Positions 34,069 to 47,586 of a stretch of DNA of 64,000 nt are shown here, one piece after another; the first letter of the stretch is position 1; each line of letters opens with the position of its first letter. Under the pieces are notes generated by a model. That model did no database searches. It saw nothing but the letters and a program-made list of their open reading frames with translations, and was not told where the DNA came from. Position numbers and translations under genes: made by a program. The stretch spans positions 1,466,516 through 1,530,515 of the forward strand of contig SCFE01000067.1 of NCBI GenBank assembly GCA_004352715.1. The letters run 5' to 3'. Source of the stretch: Hofstenia miamia. Its lineage: Eukaryota; Xenacoelomorpha; Acoela.

Positions 34069-36577
34069 TATATATATATATATATATTTGCCTAAACCAT
34101 TTTTAGGAAAAATTCACCGATTTTTCAGCCCTCAGTCAAATGTGGTGTATGGTCATAGAAAGGTCCCCTGTCAAATTTGAGATCGATCGGAAGGCATCTT
34201 CCCTTCCGAAATCCACATCTATTTTCGCAAAAATCGATTTTTCGATCTTGATATAACAGCTTCTATATCTTCGTTTAGAGTCTAATAACGACCTCTGATT
34301 GGGAAAAATATGAATTCAGGTCATCTATTAAACAGCATTATCTGCATAATTACGAAATTTGCAATGTTTGACTTTCACTCAAATTTCAACAAAAAGAGAG
34401 AAAAACAGCTAATTACACCGTGCACTGAAAATAATCCATATAGAACTCTGATAAAAACAGATCATACTTCGCTGCTAAAACATAGTTAATATAAGATGGT
34501 TCATCTCTAAACATCAAATAGAGTACACATTTTGCAAATAAGTCTAGGGTATTAGAATAATAGTATTTACGGGGCAAGATTTAACAGGATGCGCAAAAAC
34601 AAGCATTGTTTTTTATGGTGCAAGGAATCATAAAATTGGACCAATTAATCATTTAAGGTGGACTACTTTGGCTAGTCAAATTGGAAGACTTCACATCAGC
34701 TCAGTCGATATACCCGACTATTTGATGCTGACGTAGTCTTAGTTATTCTAATGAAATTTGTAAAATATTTTTTTAGCTTTATTTCGAATTTTATATCGTA
34801 TCATAGATTGTTTATGAGGCTTAGCAAATATTACAAAAATTAAATTTTTTTGCGTTGTTCACTTACAAAATTTTAAATTTTCTCAGGTTTTATAAAATTT
34901 AATCCTGATCAATTTGGAAAATGGATATACATGTACAGTGTAAGTAAACAATAATTCGTCAACGGGTAGATTAAAATACATTATGATATTTCATCAGCTC
35001 TGATTTTAAACCTTAACATCTCAGAGTAATCATGTGATTATATTAGTTGGGTTCACATTTTCAAACATTTTCATTCAAGCCTATTAAGAATTTTGCAAAT
35101 AATTGGATGTGAACAAAAATATTAGTAAATGTGTAACACTAAACTACAATGAAGTCATGCACTAAAGCCTGTGATCGACGTGACCAAAACCAGCAAAATC
35201 GAGCAAAGGCCAGCTTAACGGAGCGTGGCTTCAGAACGCTAAAGAAAGGGAAGAGTTTCGATCTGTGGTGCTTTCAAATTTTTAGTGTAATAAGCGTTTA
35301 ACCATTTAAGGTTGTAAAGAAGCCTAGATTAATTTGATTTGACAGATTTCAAAATTATCATTAAAAAAATTAACATTTATTATATTGAAATCAATAAGGC
35401 AATCTTAATAACAAAGTAATTAAATACATTTGAAAATAAAGCATATTTCAATTTTTTAAATGTTTGTTGGATGTGGGGAGAGGGGAAGCATAGATAGATA
35501 TGGTCTGGGGCCGAGGTATTGAAAATATGCTTTAATAATAACATTAATAAACAATACATTAATTTCTCTAAAATAGACTAAAAATAAACTTTGTTATAAG
35601 TTTGCAGTCATTAAATATGATTCCATTAATTTAAAATTCTATGGAAAGACTGAATCTTAGCATCTTTGAGTAGTTCGAAGAAATCGAAAATCGGTAGGTC
35701 TATAATGCAGCATAAGGAAAAGATTTCAAAGAATAACTTTGAAGAATTAAATTTTCAATTTGTTGTTTGTTAGATGGGTGTTATTTTAAACTTAGTTTTT
35801 ATTTTCATTTGGTAATATATATATGGCAAAGATAAAGCATATTAGTCGTAAAAAATAATATTTTTAGCTTCTTTTGAGGTTCAGTCAAAACATTAAAGTT
35901 AGGGAATGGGCCAAAACAATCAATTCACATCAAATAAGGGCAATACACACCAAACTAGGAATGCTGTTTTTTGATCCAGGAAAATATTGTCTAAAAAATT
36001 GAGATGTTCAGTGGTTCTTCATATTAGTGTTGAGCAATCTTGCTAAGCAATCTGAAGAAAAGAGCAAAATGCCAAAATTTTTAGTCATTTGTGTTCATTT
36101 GCTAATGCAATGATTACTAATGCTATTCACTTATCAGAGTAGCAGTTTTGAACAAATTAATTAAATAAAAAGACCTGAAGATCTCATGAAATCATCCAAT
36201 TATGAAAGCGTGACTATTCACATGTTTAAAGAGCTCATTGGTATACTGATTGAGGAACGTTCACTATTGAAGTTTATTATGAATAAGCACATAAAATATC
36301 CATAATATATTTTATTACCTTTATTGCTTAGAATTACATTTAGAAAAATTCAGATTTTCATCAGATAATTTTTTTCGGAAAAGTTGAGGGTGATGCAAAT
36401 TTAGAAACTTTCTGAGTTAGCAAATTTTACAATTCATTCCATTTGCAGTTCCCAGTTTCATGGTTCAATCACACTTAATATTTTTTTCAAGCCACACGCA
36501 ATCTGCAATAAATGTCCAGCAATTAAATTTTCACGTATTTAATAATTGCGTAATAGTTGTTAAAAGAGAAATCTTAG
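34069..36577. other. No gene recognised
   Basis: The first 350 bp after the gap are less AT-biased (GATCGATCGGAAGGCATCTTCC near 34180) and look repeat-derived, without an ORF. The rest is plain AT-rich sequence. Confidence 0.45.
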
Positions 36578-36666
36578 GCATTCTAATCGAAAAGGAAACT
36601 ATCCGATTGAAGAAAGAGCTGGAGCGGATGAGCCACAAAAGACGACATGAAGAATCAACTGGATAA
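36578..36666 (+). CDS. Candidate 3'-terminal exon, coiled-coil-like
   Basis: After a possible acceptor (GAAATCTTAG, ending 36577) the frame reads ILIEKETIRLKKELERMSH, then KRRHEESTG and a TAA stop at 36664-36666. The composition (alternating charged and leucine residues) is unlike the random AT-rich ORFs around it and would form a short coiled coil. The frame stays open upstream to 36460, so the exon start is uncertain. No family is recognised; it could be the end of a host gene or a LINE ORF1 scrap. Confidence 0.25.
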
Positions 36667-37686
36667 ATTCCGGAAAACTATAAGTATCTCAGAAATTCAA
36701 TAGCCGAATCGATTAATTGGCGCTGTCTATTTTAGTAATCCCTTTATAATGATTGCGATGGTAATATAGCAATTGTCCATTCTTAATGGTTTTTGCTAAA
36801 TCAATGTTTGCTTGCATTACAAAATGGGAGGCATTACTACATCCGCCAATGAGAAATAGCTTGTTCGAAATGACCTGTTTATTTAGCAATATTTCTCAGG
36901 ATTGATGAAAAATATAGAGGATGAATCCAGTAGTTACGATATTTATCAGAAAATTGAAAAACATACATAAGAAAAAATAATACTACTGGTTGGTAGTTTT
37001 CACTGAACAAAAATCGCAAGCATAAACATTTCTTAAGAAAGATTGAATTTGAGGGAATGTTATTTAGGAGACCGATCAAGACAGAAAACATGACAGTTAG
37101 AAATTATTTCCATGATTTTTTTACCAAGATTCTATCACGATAAACGTCAAAATAATTGAAAGACAATTATAGGGAAATTGAAAGAATCCTTCAAATTTAT
37201 GTAATTTATATATATTTTTTTTTCAAATAATTTTTAAATTCTTATACATGACAATGCAACTACAGAATTAATCAAAATCTGTTGTTCAATATTAGTGTTG
37301 AAGTATCTCCTTAGTAAAAAGTAATATTTGAAAATATTATTTTTGTTTTATGTTACATACTAAAACTTTACTTAAAAAGAAACGTCTTTAAATTTTAAAA
37401 AGAAATAAATTGCTTTAACTAATTTGTGTCTTAAAATAAAGGAAATGAAGTTATAGCAAAAAGATAAAACCTAAATATTAATAGTATATCTTTTAAAAAA
37501 AATATTCATGGGTTTTGTTATGTCATTGAAGACTTATTTTATTCAATCATGATAGTTTTTCAATATTATAAAGCATTATTAAGACAATGAGACATGTATA
37601 ATATTATTGTGTCATTCTGCTTATTCTTCCTGTTAAGTTTTTAAATTATTTATTGTCTTTTTGGAACTATATATATATATATATAT
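36667..37686. other. No gene recognised
   Basis: AT-rich sequence ending in the (TA)n that borders the second gap. Confidence 0.6.
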
Positions 37687-38686
37687 NNNNNNNNNNNNNN
37701 NNNNNNNNNNNNNNNNNNNNNNNNNNNNNNNNNNNNNNNNNNNNNNNNNNNNNNNNNNNNNNNNNNNNNNNNNNNNNNNNNNNNNNNNNNNNNNNNNNNN
37801 NNNNNNNNNNNNNNNNNNNNNNNNNNNNNNNNNNNNNNNNNNNNNNNNNNNNNNNNNNNNNNNNNNNNNNNNNNNNNNNNNNNNNNNNNNNNNNNNNNNN
37901 NNNNNNNNNNNNNNNNNNNNNNNNNNNNNNNNNNNNNNNNNNNNNNNNNNNNNNNNNNNNNNNNNNNNNNNNNNNNNNNNNNNNNNNNNNNNNNNNNNNN
38001 NNNNNNNNNNNNNNNNNNNNNNNNNNNNNNNNNNNNNNNNNNNNNNNNNNNNNNNNNNNNNNNNNNNNNNNNNNNNNNNNNNNNNNNNNNNNNNNNNNNN
38101 NNNNNNNNNNNNNNNNNNNNNNNNNNNNNNNNNNNNNNNNNNNNNNNNNNNNNNNNNNNNNNNNNNNNNNNNNNNNNNNNNNNNNNNNNNNNNNNNNNNN
38201 NNNNNNNNNNNNNNNNNNNNNNNNNNNNNNNNNNNNNNNNNNNNNNNNNNNNNNNNNNNNNNNNNNNNNNNNNNNNNNNNNNNNNNNNNNNNNNNNNNNN
38301 NNNNNNNNNNNNNNNNNNNNNNNNNNNNNNNNNNNNNNNNNNNNNNNNNNNNNNNNNNNNNNNNNNNNNNNNNNNNNNNNNNNNNNNNNNNNNNNNNNNN
38401 NNNNNNNNNNNNNNNNNNNNNNNNNNNNNNNNNNNNNNNNNNNNNNNNNNNNNNNNNNNNNNNNNNNNNNNNNNNNNNNNNNNNNNNNNNNNNNNNNNNN
38501 NNNNNNNNNNNNNNNNNNNNNNNNNNNNNNNNNNNNNNNNNNNNNNNNNNNNNNNNNNNNNNNNNNNNNNNNNNNNNNNNNNNNNNNNNNNNNNNNNNNN
38601 NNNNNNNNNNNNNNNNNNNNNNNNNNNNNNNNNNNNNNNNNNNNNNNNNNNNNNNNNNNNNNNNNNNNNNNNNNNNNNNNNNNNNN
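37687..38686. other. Assembly gap, 1000 N, flanked by (TA)n
   Basis: Exactly 1000 N, with (TA)n at 37671-37686 and 38687-38721. Placeholder length; true size unknown. Confidence 0.98.
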
Positions 38687-38724
<38 letters not shown>

Positions 38725-38779
38725 CCTTTTTAACAATGAAAACAGTATGTGGAATTTTATGACAAAATATCGAAAATAA

Positions 38780-39600
38780 TGAAGACCATATCAGGGGTTC
38801 TGGAGCCGATATTATTTAACTTAGTTTAAGATCAACCTCAAATCTTCTTTTCATCTTTACTAAGTACGCAGATGATGTTACTTTCGCAATAACTTGTAAT
38901 CGCTTCAGTGCAGCAATCCTAGATGAAATTTTCGATTGGTGCTCATTGCATAACTCTGGAATTAACAAAGAAAAATCTGTTGAATTAACATATTTTAAAA
39001 GACACTCCAACTACAAACCAGAATCAATTTTCAACGTTCTACAAATGACCCAAGTGGAAATATTAGGAACAACATACTATGAAAGCCTTTAGTTTAATGC
39101 ACATGCCATTACAACTGCAATGTTTCTTTTGCTTTGAACAAGCAGGTTTTATTAAAAAAACCTTGAATCACTGTACCAAATCTTAGTTGTTCCTATTTTG
39201 TCATACTGTACCATAATTTACGGGAATTGTCGAAAATTGTTCCTGAATAAAATTGACATTATTCAAAAGAAAGCTATAAGATTTGGAATAATTAATAACG
39301 ACAAAAGTATTGCTTCAATTATTAACGAAAATGATGAAGAAATACACAATCAAATACTATTTTAGGAAGATCGTTTACTTAAGGAAATTTTACAAAAAGA
39401 TCTAAGTATGCCAAAGAAAAATTTCGAACGAAAAAACCCGGTATTGGAAGCACTCAATTAAACTTTTTATGTCTTCTTTCCTGAATATATTCCTGAAACT
39501 TTTTTGAACATTTTTCCCTTGTTATGTTTACTACGCTTATTAGATGTACTTTCTGATTTAAATAAACATTATTATTCTTATGATTATTATTTCTAACTCA
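38780..39600 (+). mobile_element. LINE reverse transcriptase, C-terminal half with 3' tail
   Basis: On the plus strand the RT palm begins with a degraded GVLEPILFNLV (normally GSILGPILFNL), then the active-site TKYADDVTFAI at about 38870 with YADD intact, IFDWCSLHNSGINKEKS, EILGTTYYESL, and the C-terminal VVPILSYCTIIYGNC and NKIDIIQKKAIRFGIIN (about 39190-39290). Frame breaks and stops occur near 38825, 39090 and 39365. Coding similarity ends around 39460, followed by a TTAT-rich tail at about 39568-39592. It is 5' truncated at the (TA)n next to the gap. This is the only clear plus-strand retroelement. Confidence 0.78.
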
Positions 39601-41435
39601 CATCGTTGTCTAAGCGAAACAGGATGCTATCATTTCATACCAGCTACATCAGCTTAAAAATCTAGTTTTTGTGAAGCTTGGTGCATTGATAAAAAAATGT
39701 GAGACTGTGGAGTATAATTCATTAGCAATATGGAAAGCAATATTTATATTTTCAACGATATCTAGTCAAATGGCATATAGCAGACAAGGTCGTAGTCGTT
39801 GAGGAGCAAAGAGGTGCATTGTACCCAAAAAAAAGTATGATTGCACCCTCAATCATAAATAATAAAAAATCTGACTACTCCTACTGAGGGTCATTGCAAT
39901 CAAAACTGAATTAAAAAATTCAATCAAAACTGAATTTGAAAAGAACCATTGTCATAAGAACATTGTTAATGCCAATGTTCACATAGAGAATTCTCATCTA
40001 GCTGTGGATTTTATTCTTAAATAATTTCCTGTTTTTGCACTATATATTTCCGCTATTACATTAGCATGTTCCATTGCCATTTATGAGAGGGTCTTTTCTG
40101 TTCTGATGCTAGTCTTGCCGCATCTGAAAACGTTAATGTTTTATGTGTATTTGGCTTGCTTGATTGAAATTAAATTTGAGCAAGACTCCAACTTTTTTCA
40201 TTACCATCGGCATTTTTTCGAATAATTCTGTGAATAATTTTTAGCCAGAATTTCAACATGTGCTTACAGGGAAAGTCATTCTGGGAATTCTCTTCTTAAG
40301 AAACTTTATTATTTAAAAAAATATTTTTTCTACTTATTGAAATATAAGTGATTTATAATTTGTATAATTAGCAGTCTAATTGATATACAAAACATAGACC
40401 TAGTTTGGATTTTAAACATTACAATTTTGAACTCTTCAATTGAACAGCCTATTTTAATAATTATTATATTTAAAGAATTCCAAAGACTAAATAAATATGC
40501 ATCTAATTGCCAACCACAAATAATCAAATCATAACTACTTCAAGAGTTTTCAAAAACAGAATATATTTGCATTGAGAATAGTTTACAATCTCAGTTAGTA
40601 AGCTTTTAAAAAGATATTTTCTGAAAATTTAAGAAAATTTAGCATTTTAAAATTTCGTAAAAACATTCATATGATAATCAAGCAAGTATTAATTTTTTGG
40701 GTTTTTTGGAAAAATCTACGTATTTCTAGTTAATCCTAGCCTGCATATACTGTACACAAAATTAATATCAATTAAAAATAATGCTTATCTACAAATTACT
40801 GTTTTCATAGCTGTTAAGCATCCGAAAATTTTTTCTTGGTTGAGTAGCAAAGTTTCCTGATGAAGTACATTTAGAAGATAGACCATTATTGTTACCTACA
40901 AATTTGAAATTCTACAATTCAAATTCCAATTAAATTTAGAACAAAAAAAAATTTTCAATAATTTTTTAACATAATATTTGAGACGCTCTAATCTCCCAAC
41001 TATTTTTGAAATTTGTGGCATAAATGATATTGTAGCTGAGGTAAACTATTAGGTTTGAATCCACTTCGTTGCTACATAAATACTAATTATTCATAGTCAT
41101 AAATATTTTGCAAAATATCATAGACAATCAATTAGTCTCCCTCGTGACATAAACATAACGAAAAGATCATTTGAAAATTTTATTTTGTTAGATATATTTG
41201 GATTATTTTGCTGTGTAATCCTTTTAGTACTAAATTGGTGGTGATCTCATAACTGGTATATTTTGACATAGTGTAAACGTGCAGCAAAATTCCCTCTTCC
41301 AAAGAGCATTTTAAAATTTTCCTTAAGCAAAAATATATTTCCGGTAAATCATCGCTAGAATCGAAGTTTTATTGTAATGACTATACGATAACTCGCTATT
41401 AATAATGGTAACGTAGTATTTATTGATAACCTGGA
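39601..41435. other. No gene recognised
   Basis: AT-rich, without element ends or exons that I could support. Confidence 0.55.
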
Positions 41436-41545
41436 AGATTTGTTGTTTGTATATATGTCAGATATATATTCAGATAATTTATCAATTATTTAACTGTAAA
41501 CATGTATCTGAATAAAGAATCTGTTATCTTATCTTATCTTATTAT
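41436..41545 (+). mobile_element. Probable LINE 3' end with TTATC tail
   Basis: GAATAAAGAATCTG is followed by a (TTATC)3-like tail at about 41522-41540. A polyadenylation-like AATAAA just before a short pentamer tail is typical of the 3' ends of CR1/L2/I-like LINEs. No coding part remains. Confidence 0.5.
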
Positions 41546-42400
41546 GAGTAACTAACTTAAATTTATGACAAAAATTCGAATAATCAGTTTTTTATGTTTT
41601 TTCTGAAAATTGTGAAGGCTCTTCAATAATAATCAGTTTTCAGTTGTTATTTACTTCATTTTGATGGGAATTCAAATTGTGATACAGGAATGTAGTTGAA
41701 GCCCTGTTTGTAGCGTAATTACAACAGTATCAAGCATAGGCGCAGCGAGCGGGGGCAAAAGAGGCAGTTGCCCCCCCCTTTCATGGTGAGTTGATTGAAT
41801 TAATTAGTTTATCAAATCGAAATACAGAATTTCTTAGTAATAATTAATTTCAATAAATTTAAAATGTATTTACCATTGGGCTAAATGTATTGGAACAAAT
41901 TTTTACTCCATGAAATACATTTATCCATTTTTCAATTCTAATGTATATACATGTACACATGTGAATTATACAATTTATACATCAAACATGCAAGTCATTT
42001 TTAAGTGAATAACAATTTTTCTAGATCGTTATAAAAAATATTTAATTCCTTAAACCAGGTTAATTCTTTGATTAATATCTGGAACATGATGGTATTATTT
42101 TGAAATTTACTTCTATTTTAAATGGATCATATCAGATATAAAGTGTCCCTATAACTAACATTGTAAATATTGATTTCAAAATAGTTTACTGGTAGAAAAT
42201 AACAAACCATAGACCTATATTCTCATATTCTTACACATGTGCTTGAAGATTAAAGCAGATTCTAAGCACATTACTTCAGATAATCAAACGCTTAGAAAAT
42301 AAGATCTCATCTCATTGGTCTCTTTCAATTAACTGATTAAATTTCCTCAAAAAGAAACTGATTTGAAATATTTTTTCAATAAATACAGGTTTCTAAAATA

Positions 42401-42771
42401 TAGGAATGTAACGGAATCCGGTATCATCAGCAGTTACACAACCGGATTCTGATATCGCTTATTTGGTAAAATTTAACTTGCTTACCGGATTTTACATGTT
42501 AGCATATTCTGAGATAAAACTTGATTTAAAATTGTATTTTTCAATGAAAAAATTTTTCTGACATATTAGGATGTAGTCTATTTTGTTGACTTGACAAATC
42601 ATTTCCATATATGCTAAATACTCAAAATAATTAATTATTTTCATCCGCAAGAGGTTAATTGAGAAATGAGGTTGTTCTTCAGTAATAATTAAACAATATA
42701 TTATCTGGTATCCGGCAATCAGATTTAGTAGTTTCCGGTATTTTCAATTCACTATCTGGATCCCATCCCTA
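42401..42771. mobile_element. 371-bp hAT MITE with perfect 8-bp target duplication
   Basis: The left end is TAGGAATGTAACGG and the right end, reverse-complemented, is TAGGGATGGGATCC. Both ends are rich in CCGGTATCC/GGAATCCGG motifs. The element is flanked by perfect 8-bp direct repeats CTAAAATA at 42393-42400 and 42772-42779. There is no ORF. This is a young, clean insertion compared with the retroelements in the window. Confidence 0.88.
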
Positions 42772-42779
42772 CTAAAATA

Positions 42780-43530
42780 TCACACCTCACACGTGCAAAA
42801 AATGTTTGCCACTCTTTTAAAAAGTTTTTCGCGGGGCCCTTGGTATCAATGTATTTTACTTCAAAGGGAACCTATATTTTCATATATTAGTAATCCCTGT
42901 GAAATTCTTTGCACAACAAATTTTCTAGGCCAGCTACGGCACTGGTGCCATATATATGGTGTTGTACACTGTTCCACAAATATGCCATATCAGAGTCATC
43001 TGCAATGAAAAAGTGAAGGTCTCCCATTTCATTTCTCAGAAATACATGTAAGATATTCTCCGCACAACATTTAGGGCCAATAGCAAAAGAAATTTTTTTT
43101 TAATATTCAATTATTTTCCTTTTGCAATGTGATAAGCATTAAAAATTTGAGGAAAATGTATGCATCAAAGTTCCATAAATGCTATGTAGTTCTAAATTTA
43201 TTTTGATTATCTGATACTTTACTATCGACATAGCTTAATATCATTATATCATTAATTGTTTTCATTATATATATTTTTTTTTCACAAATCATTCATGCAA
43301 AAAAGTAAAGTGATAGCGAATTTGGTTTTAGATTTTATACTGAAACTTCCAAATTGTTTCAAAAAATTAAAACCTATCCTTCTATATTTAAAGACCTATG
43401 TTTAAAATTTCAGTAAACAATATCGGCAATCGAATATTTGAACTTTATATATTGAGGTTTTTTATCAAATATAATATTAAAATTTCATACACATATTCTT
43501 ATATGTAATTATTATTCTAATGACCATGGG

Positions 43531-43566
<36 letters not shown>

Positions 43567-46500
43567 TAAATATATGAATTGAAAATTGGAATAGAATTTA
43601 CGCTATACTTTTAAATATTCATATATTAGACAGGGTATATGATGATTATTACAAGCATTATCAATATAAAATTATACGGTAAAACTAAGTGTGTTTTTAC
43701 TACAATTTTGTAAAAAAAAATTGCTTGCATTTTAAGGTGCATGTAAGGTCATGAATGTATTTTTTAACGTATATTTTTTAAAGTTTTTAAAAGTTTCGTG
43801 CGTTTAAGATCACTCATTTGATAACGACTGAAATGCCCCTCGTCGGATAGTTCTGCGTCCGCCCTTGAATGCAAGAAATTATACCAGGGTTACCGTGCAA
43901 AATATTTAAAAGATGTACATTTTTCTTTGCAAATGTGTCAGTCGTTTGCAATGACGAATTGTCAGAAAAGTAAGGTGATTAGGGAATGTTTTTGCTTAAT
44001 AATAATTAGTGCAGATATATTTTATGATGTAAAAATTATATTTCGAAGTAAAAATTTTTATAGCTCTTGTTGCTTTTGGCATACATAAAAATTTCTGTTT
44101 TCACTGTTTGATATTGATATGCTCCTGTAATCTGGCACCTAATTAAAAGTAAATTATTTAATAATTTTCAAAGTATTTGATATCATTTAATTACAGAAAA
44201 TGCATGTAATGAAAAATACTTTTATTATAATGAAATGGAAAAAAGATTTTCTTTACGAAATTTTAGATAGTCGTGATATTTTTTAGAATATATATATATA
44301 TATATATTGAAACATTGCTATCAATTTTATAGTATATCTAAGCCGTTTTTATAATACCTATTTCATAAAAATGCTTAATTTGCCATAAGTATGTGCTTCA
44401 TATTTCATCAAATAAACAGAGTTTTTTAATGTTTCTCGATTGTTAATTAATGTTTCTGAAATTGGTATATTGTAAATGACAATGCAATTTTGGTTTTTTA
44501 TGTTTAATGATTATTGAAAAAATATTCATTTCTATAAATGTAAGAATATCTCGAGAATGCAGATAATCAGGTAATCTGGGAGACAATAACAGCAGTGCAG
44601 GAGGGATTACTACTCCAGGGCATAATTCAAATGGATCTTCTTGAAAACAATAAATTCGCTTCCAAATGTATTAATTGTTTAAGTGATTTGATGTACAGAT
44701 AAAAAATGCTTCAAAGCATTCAAAAAGTTTCAAAAAAATCCAACTACAATGACTAAAATGTTTAAAATCATAGAATACGCAAGTTTCGAAAATAAGTCAT
44801 TTCATAACCTAGATTTTAATCTTTACAAATAAAATGTAATTAAATTTTGACTTGGATTCTAGTTCAAGTTATAATGAAGTTTTTGGATAACTACAGAATA
44901 GTCAGTAAGGAAATTTTCGACCAAAAATTGATGTTAGAAATTTTCTTGTATGCTAAGTTTTTTGAAAAAATAGTCTTTCGAAAATTTCTTGTCGTTAGGG
45001 TTAGGTTAAGGATTGTGAAATTTCAATCAGGAGCCTAGTTGGTTATCTAAATTCCGGCAAATTTCTGTACTGAATAATCTGCCAGCAAATTTCTGGAAGC
45101 ATTTTTCAGCAGGCAACTTTCGACAGGTAGCTTTTCTCTAATCATTTTCCGACTGAAACCAAGTTCAGGAAAATTTACCTGTTAAGTTTTTCCTAACCAG
45201 CTCAGAGTAACTAGCGCTACAATGCGTCTTGCATACATTTATTGCAGTTTTCGCTAAACCTATTATGATATATAGAAATCTTGGAATATTAGTGCATCTA
45301 ATGATGAATGTGATCCCAAGAAGTTTTTGCTGTGCTGCAAGTATTTGAACAAACTAAATATATTTCAATCAAAATACCAATTTTTAAAAAACATTCAAAT
45401 TCTCTCCATACCTAGTGCTCTGACATTTCTTTTTCTGCACATAGATCAAACAAGCCTTGCTGAGATGCTTCGTACACAAATTCAGCTTTCGTGGCTTTTG
45501 CTTGATTTTTCAAAAATCAAACAACTATATTTTTGTTAAAATTGCCAGGTATGATAATAAAAGAGAATATGAACTTTTTGGAAAGGAATTTCTCATGAAT
45601 TATGCCAAATATCAATAAATGCATTAAAACCATAAGCAGCCTAGAAATTGTTAAAAATATTTAATGGTTCATGAAAAAATGCTTAAGTATCTGTAACTCA
45701 AACACTTAAATAATATCCAAATTCGGAAATTGCTATGAGATATAGATGCTGCGACATCAGATTTGGAGCACGGCACACCTCAGTGGGCTTAGAAGATTTA
45801 TATACATATGAAGAAACAGTTAACGTTCGTTGTTGATCCCATTGGAGTCAAACATGATATTTGACTGAATATTAGGTAAAAAGAAAATTCCAATTTTATA
45901 ATAAGATCGGAATTTTCAATGGAAAATACACCTAACTACAAATTTTCAACATTACATTCAAGAACGTTCACCATGTCTCAACATTTCAACATTCCTAAAG
46001 GGTTTGAAGATTTTTTTGTAAATGGGAAAACAGTTTCTCTACTTAAAAGCACACCAGGCTGTTTAAGATTAAATGTAAAATTATTGCAAAAAAATATGGT
46101 TTCCAGTACTTATGACCTATCATAATACATGGAGTACTAAGATAGTTTTCTTAAACATGACGCCCTAAACGAAATGAAATGAACAAAATTGGGATTCCAA
46201 TAAAAACATTCAATTATTCTCTCTTCAATATTCATTAAGGATGACAGAGGTGTTCTGCCTCCTTTTCTGTACAATCTATTATCACATGGAAGATTTAAGC
46301 ATAAAAAATTAGATGAAATCCGCTTAGTTATGTGTCACTTTGATACTCATGACTGTAAATACAGGTAGAGTATTTGTCTCAAAATTCCTTGTTGAGTAGA
46401 GAGGGGAGTTGCCCCATTGCCTGAGGTTATTTAATCCACATAATCATATTCGTTTTCTTCATAACTAGAAGCGGAGCAATCATTTGCATTAAGCAAGATA

Positions 46501-47538
46501 CAGGGTATTTGCATCGTCTTCTTAATCTTTATCACAAATATGTTCTACTTCAATATGATCCTCAAAATAGTTTGTTCATTACTAAAGATTTACAAAACAT
46601 AGCTAGAGTGTTATTAACTGAAAAAAACATAAGACATTAACAAATTTAGCACTAAGTAATTTTCAGGACAATATTTAATATTTAAGAACTTTAAAGTAAA
46701 TTAAATTAGCTATCCCATTCATAATTTTGCTTAATTTTCTACAAATCATTTCAGGAAGGGAATGAAAATTTTGAATAGATTTAACTTATAGTTTGAGGAT
46801 TATTGCAACATTTTTTTATGATTATTTATTACTAAAACATTGTTTATTTTTGCAACAAAATTCATAAACTATTGGTTATAATCGTTGCTGTTTAGAATTG
46901 GCATTTATTTAGGGCCTATTGCATATATGTAATGCATATGCAAGTACATTTTTAGACTATTTTAATGTCTGCATACAGAATAACTGATATTAATACTTCA
47001 ACGAATCCCAATGTATAGATACATTTTCTGAATGTAATGGGATTTGTAATTTGATTGTCATTATTTTTAAAATTTCGGAGTTCTTGAGTACATAGATATT
47101 TCATTTGAGGGGGAGCGTTTAGAATTGCATTTGATGAATCAATAAGTCTCTAATATAAAATTTTGAAATAATGTTAAAAATGTTCAAGAAGTAATGTGAT
47201 GCATTCATCAATTTCCTAGATTTATGAATGCAAATATTCACATATCGTTTAGGAGCATGGATAAAACCAAGATTAAAATTTGTTTCTAATAGAGATACTA
47301 ACTTATATCTGTAAATATATAACAAGATTGAGTGAAATGGTGACTTTTTATTGATAAAAATTCTATTAACAATAGAATTACCGCAAATATTTTTACCAAG
47401 AATACCCAACACCGGTTCAAATGGCCGGTGCTAAAATAATCTATTAAAAATATAAAAGCAAAGTTAGCGTATGATTGCTTCATACATATTTATTGCAAAA
47501 TACCCTACAAAATCCAAATTTATTCAATTTTGACAATC
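42780..47538. other. No gene recognised; (TA)n and dispersed repeats
   Basis: (TA)n at 43532-43562 and about 44289-44308. A transposon-tip-like CGTCCGCCCTTG occurs at about 43855. TTAGGGTTAGG occurs once at about 44995. 45900-46100 resembles 52960-53110 loosely (shared TTTTCAACATTAC and nearby words). ORFs on either strand are short and unrecognised. Confidence 0.4.
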
Positions 47539-47580
47539 ATGGGAGCTCAAAAATCGGACAATTACGTTCATCTGAATCAA
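47539..47580 (+). CDS. Candidate first coding exon with myristoylation-type N terminus
   Basis: ATG at 47539 opens MGAQKSDNYVHLNQ, 14 codons, followed exactly by a consensus donor GTGAGT at 47581. Gly2 with Ser6 fits the N-myristoylation rule (family knowledge). Upstream is AT-rich without an obvious promoter, and no following exon was identified. It could easily be chance. Confidence 0.22.
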
Positions 47581-47586
47581 GTGAGT

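Noticed and set aside
33038-38779. Very long ORFs spanning the N blocks with repeated Ile-Tyr
   Set aside because: They are (TA)n translated as IYIYIY joined through 1000 unknown bases; not genes.
41736-43867. A 2.1-kb element between CATAGGCGCAGCG and CGTCCGCCCTTG
   Set aside because: The ends match only loosely and flanking 8-mers agree at 4 of 8, so they are probably unrelated solo tips.
44990-45012. TTAGGGTTAGG as interstitial telomere
   Set aside because: Less than two perfect units; expected by chance or as part of a decayed repeat.
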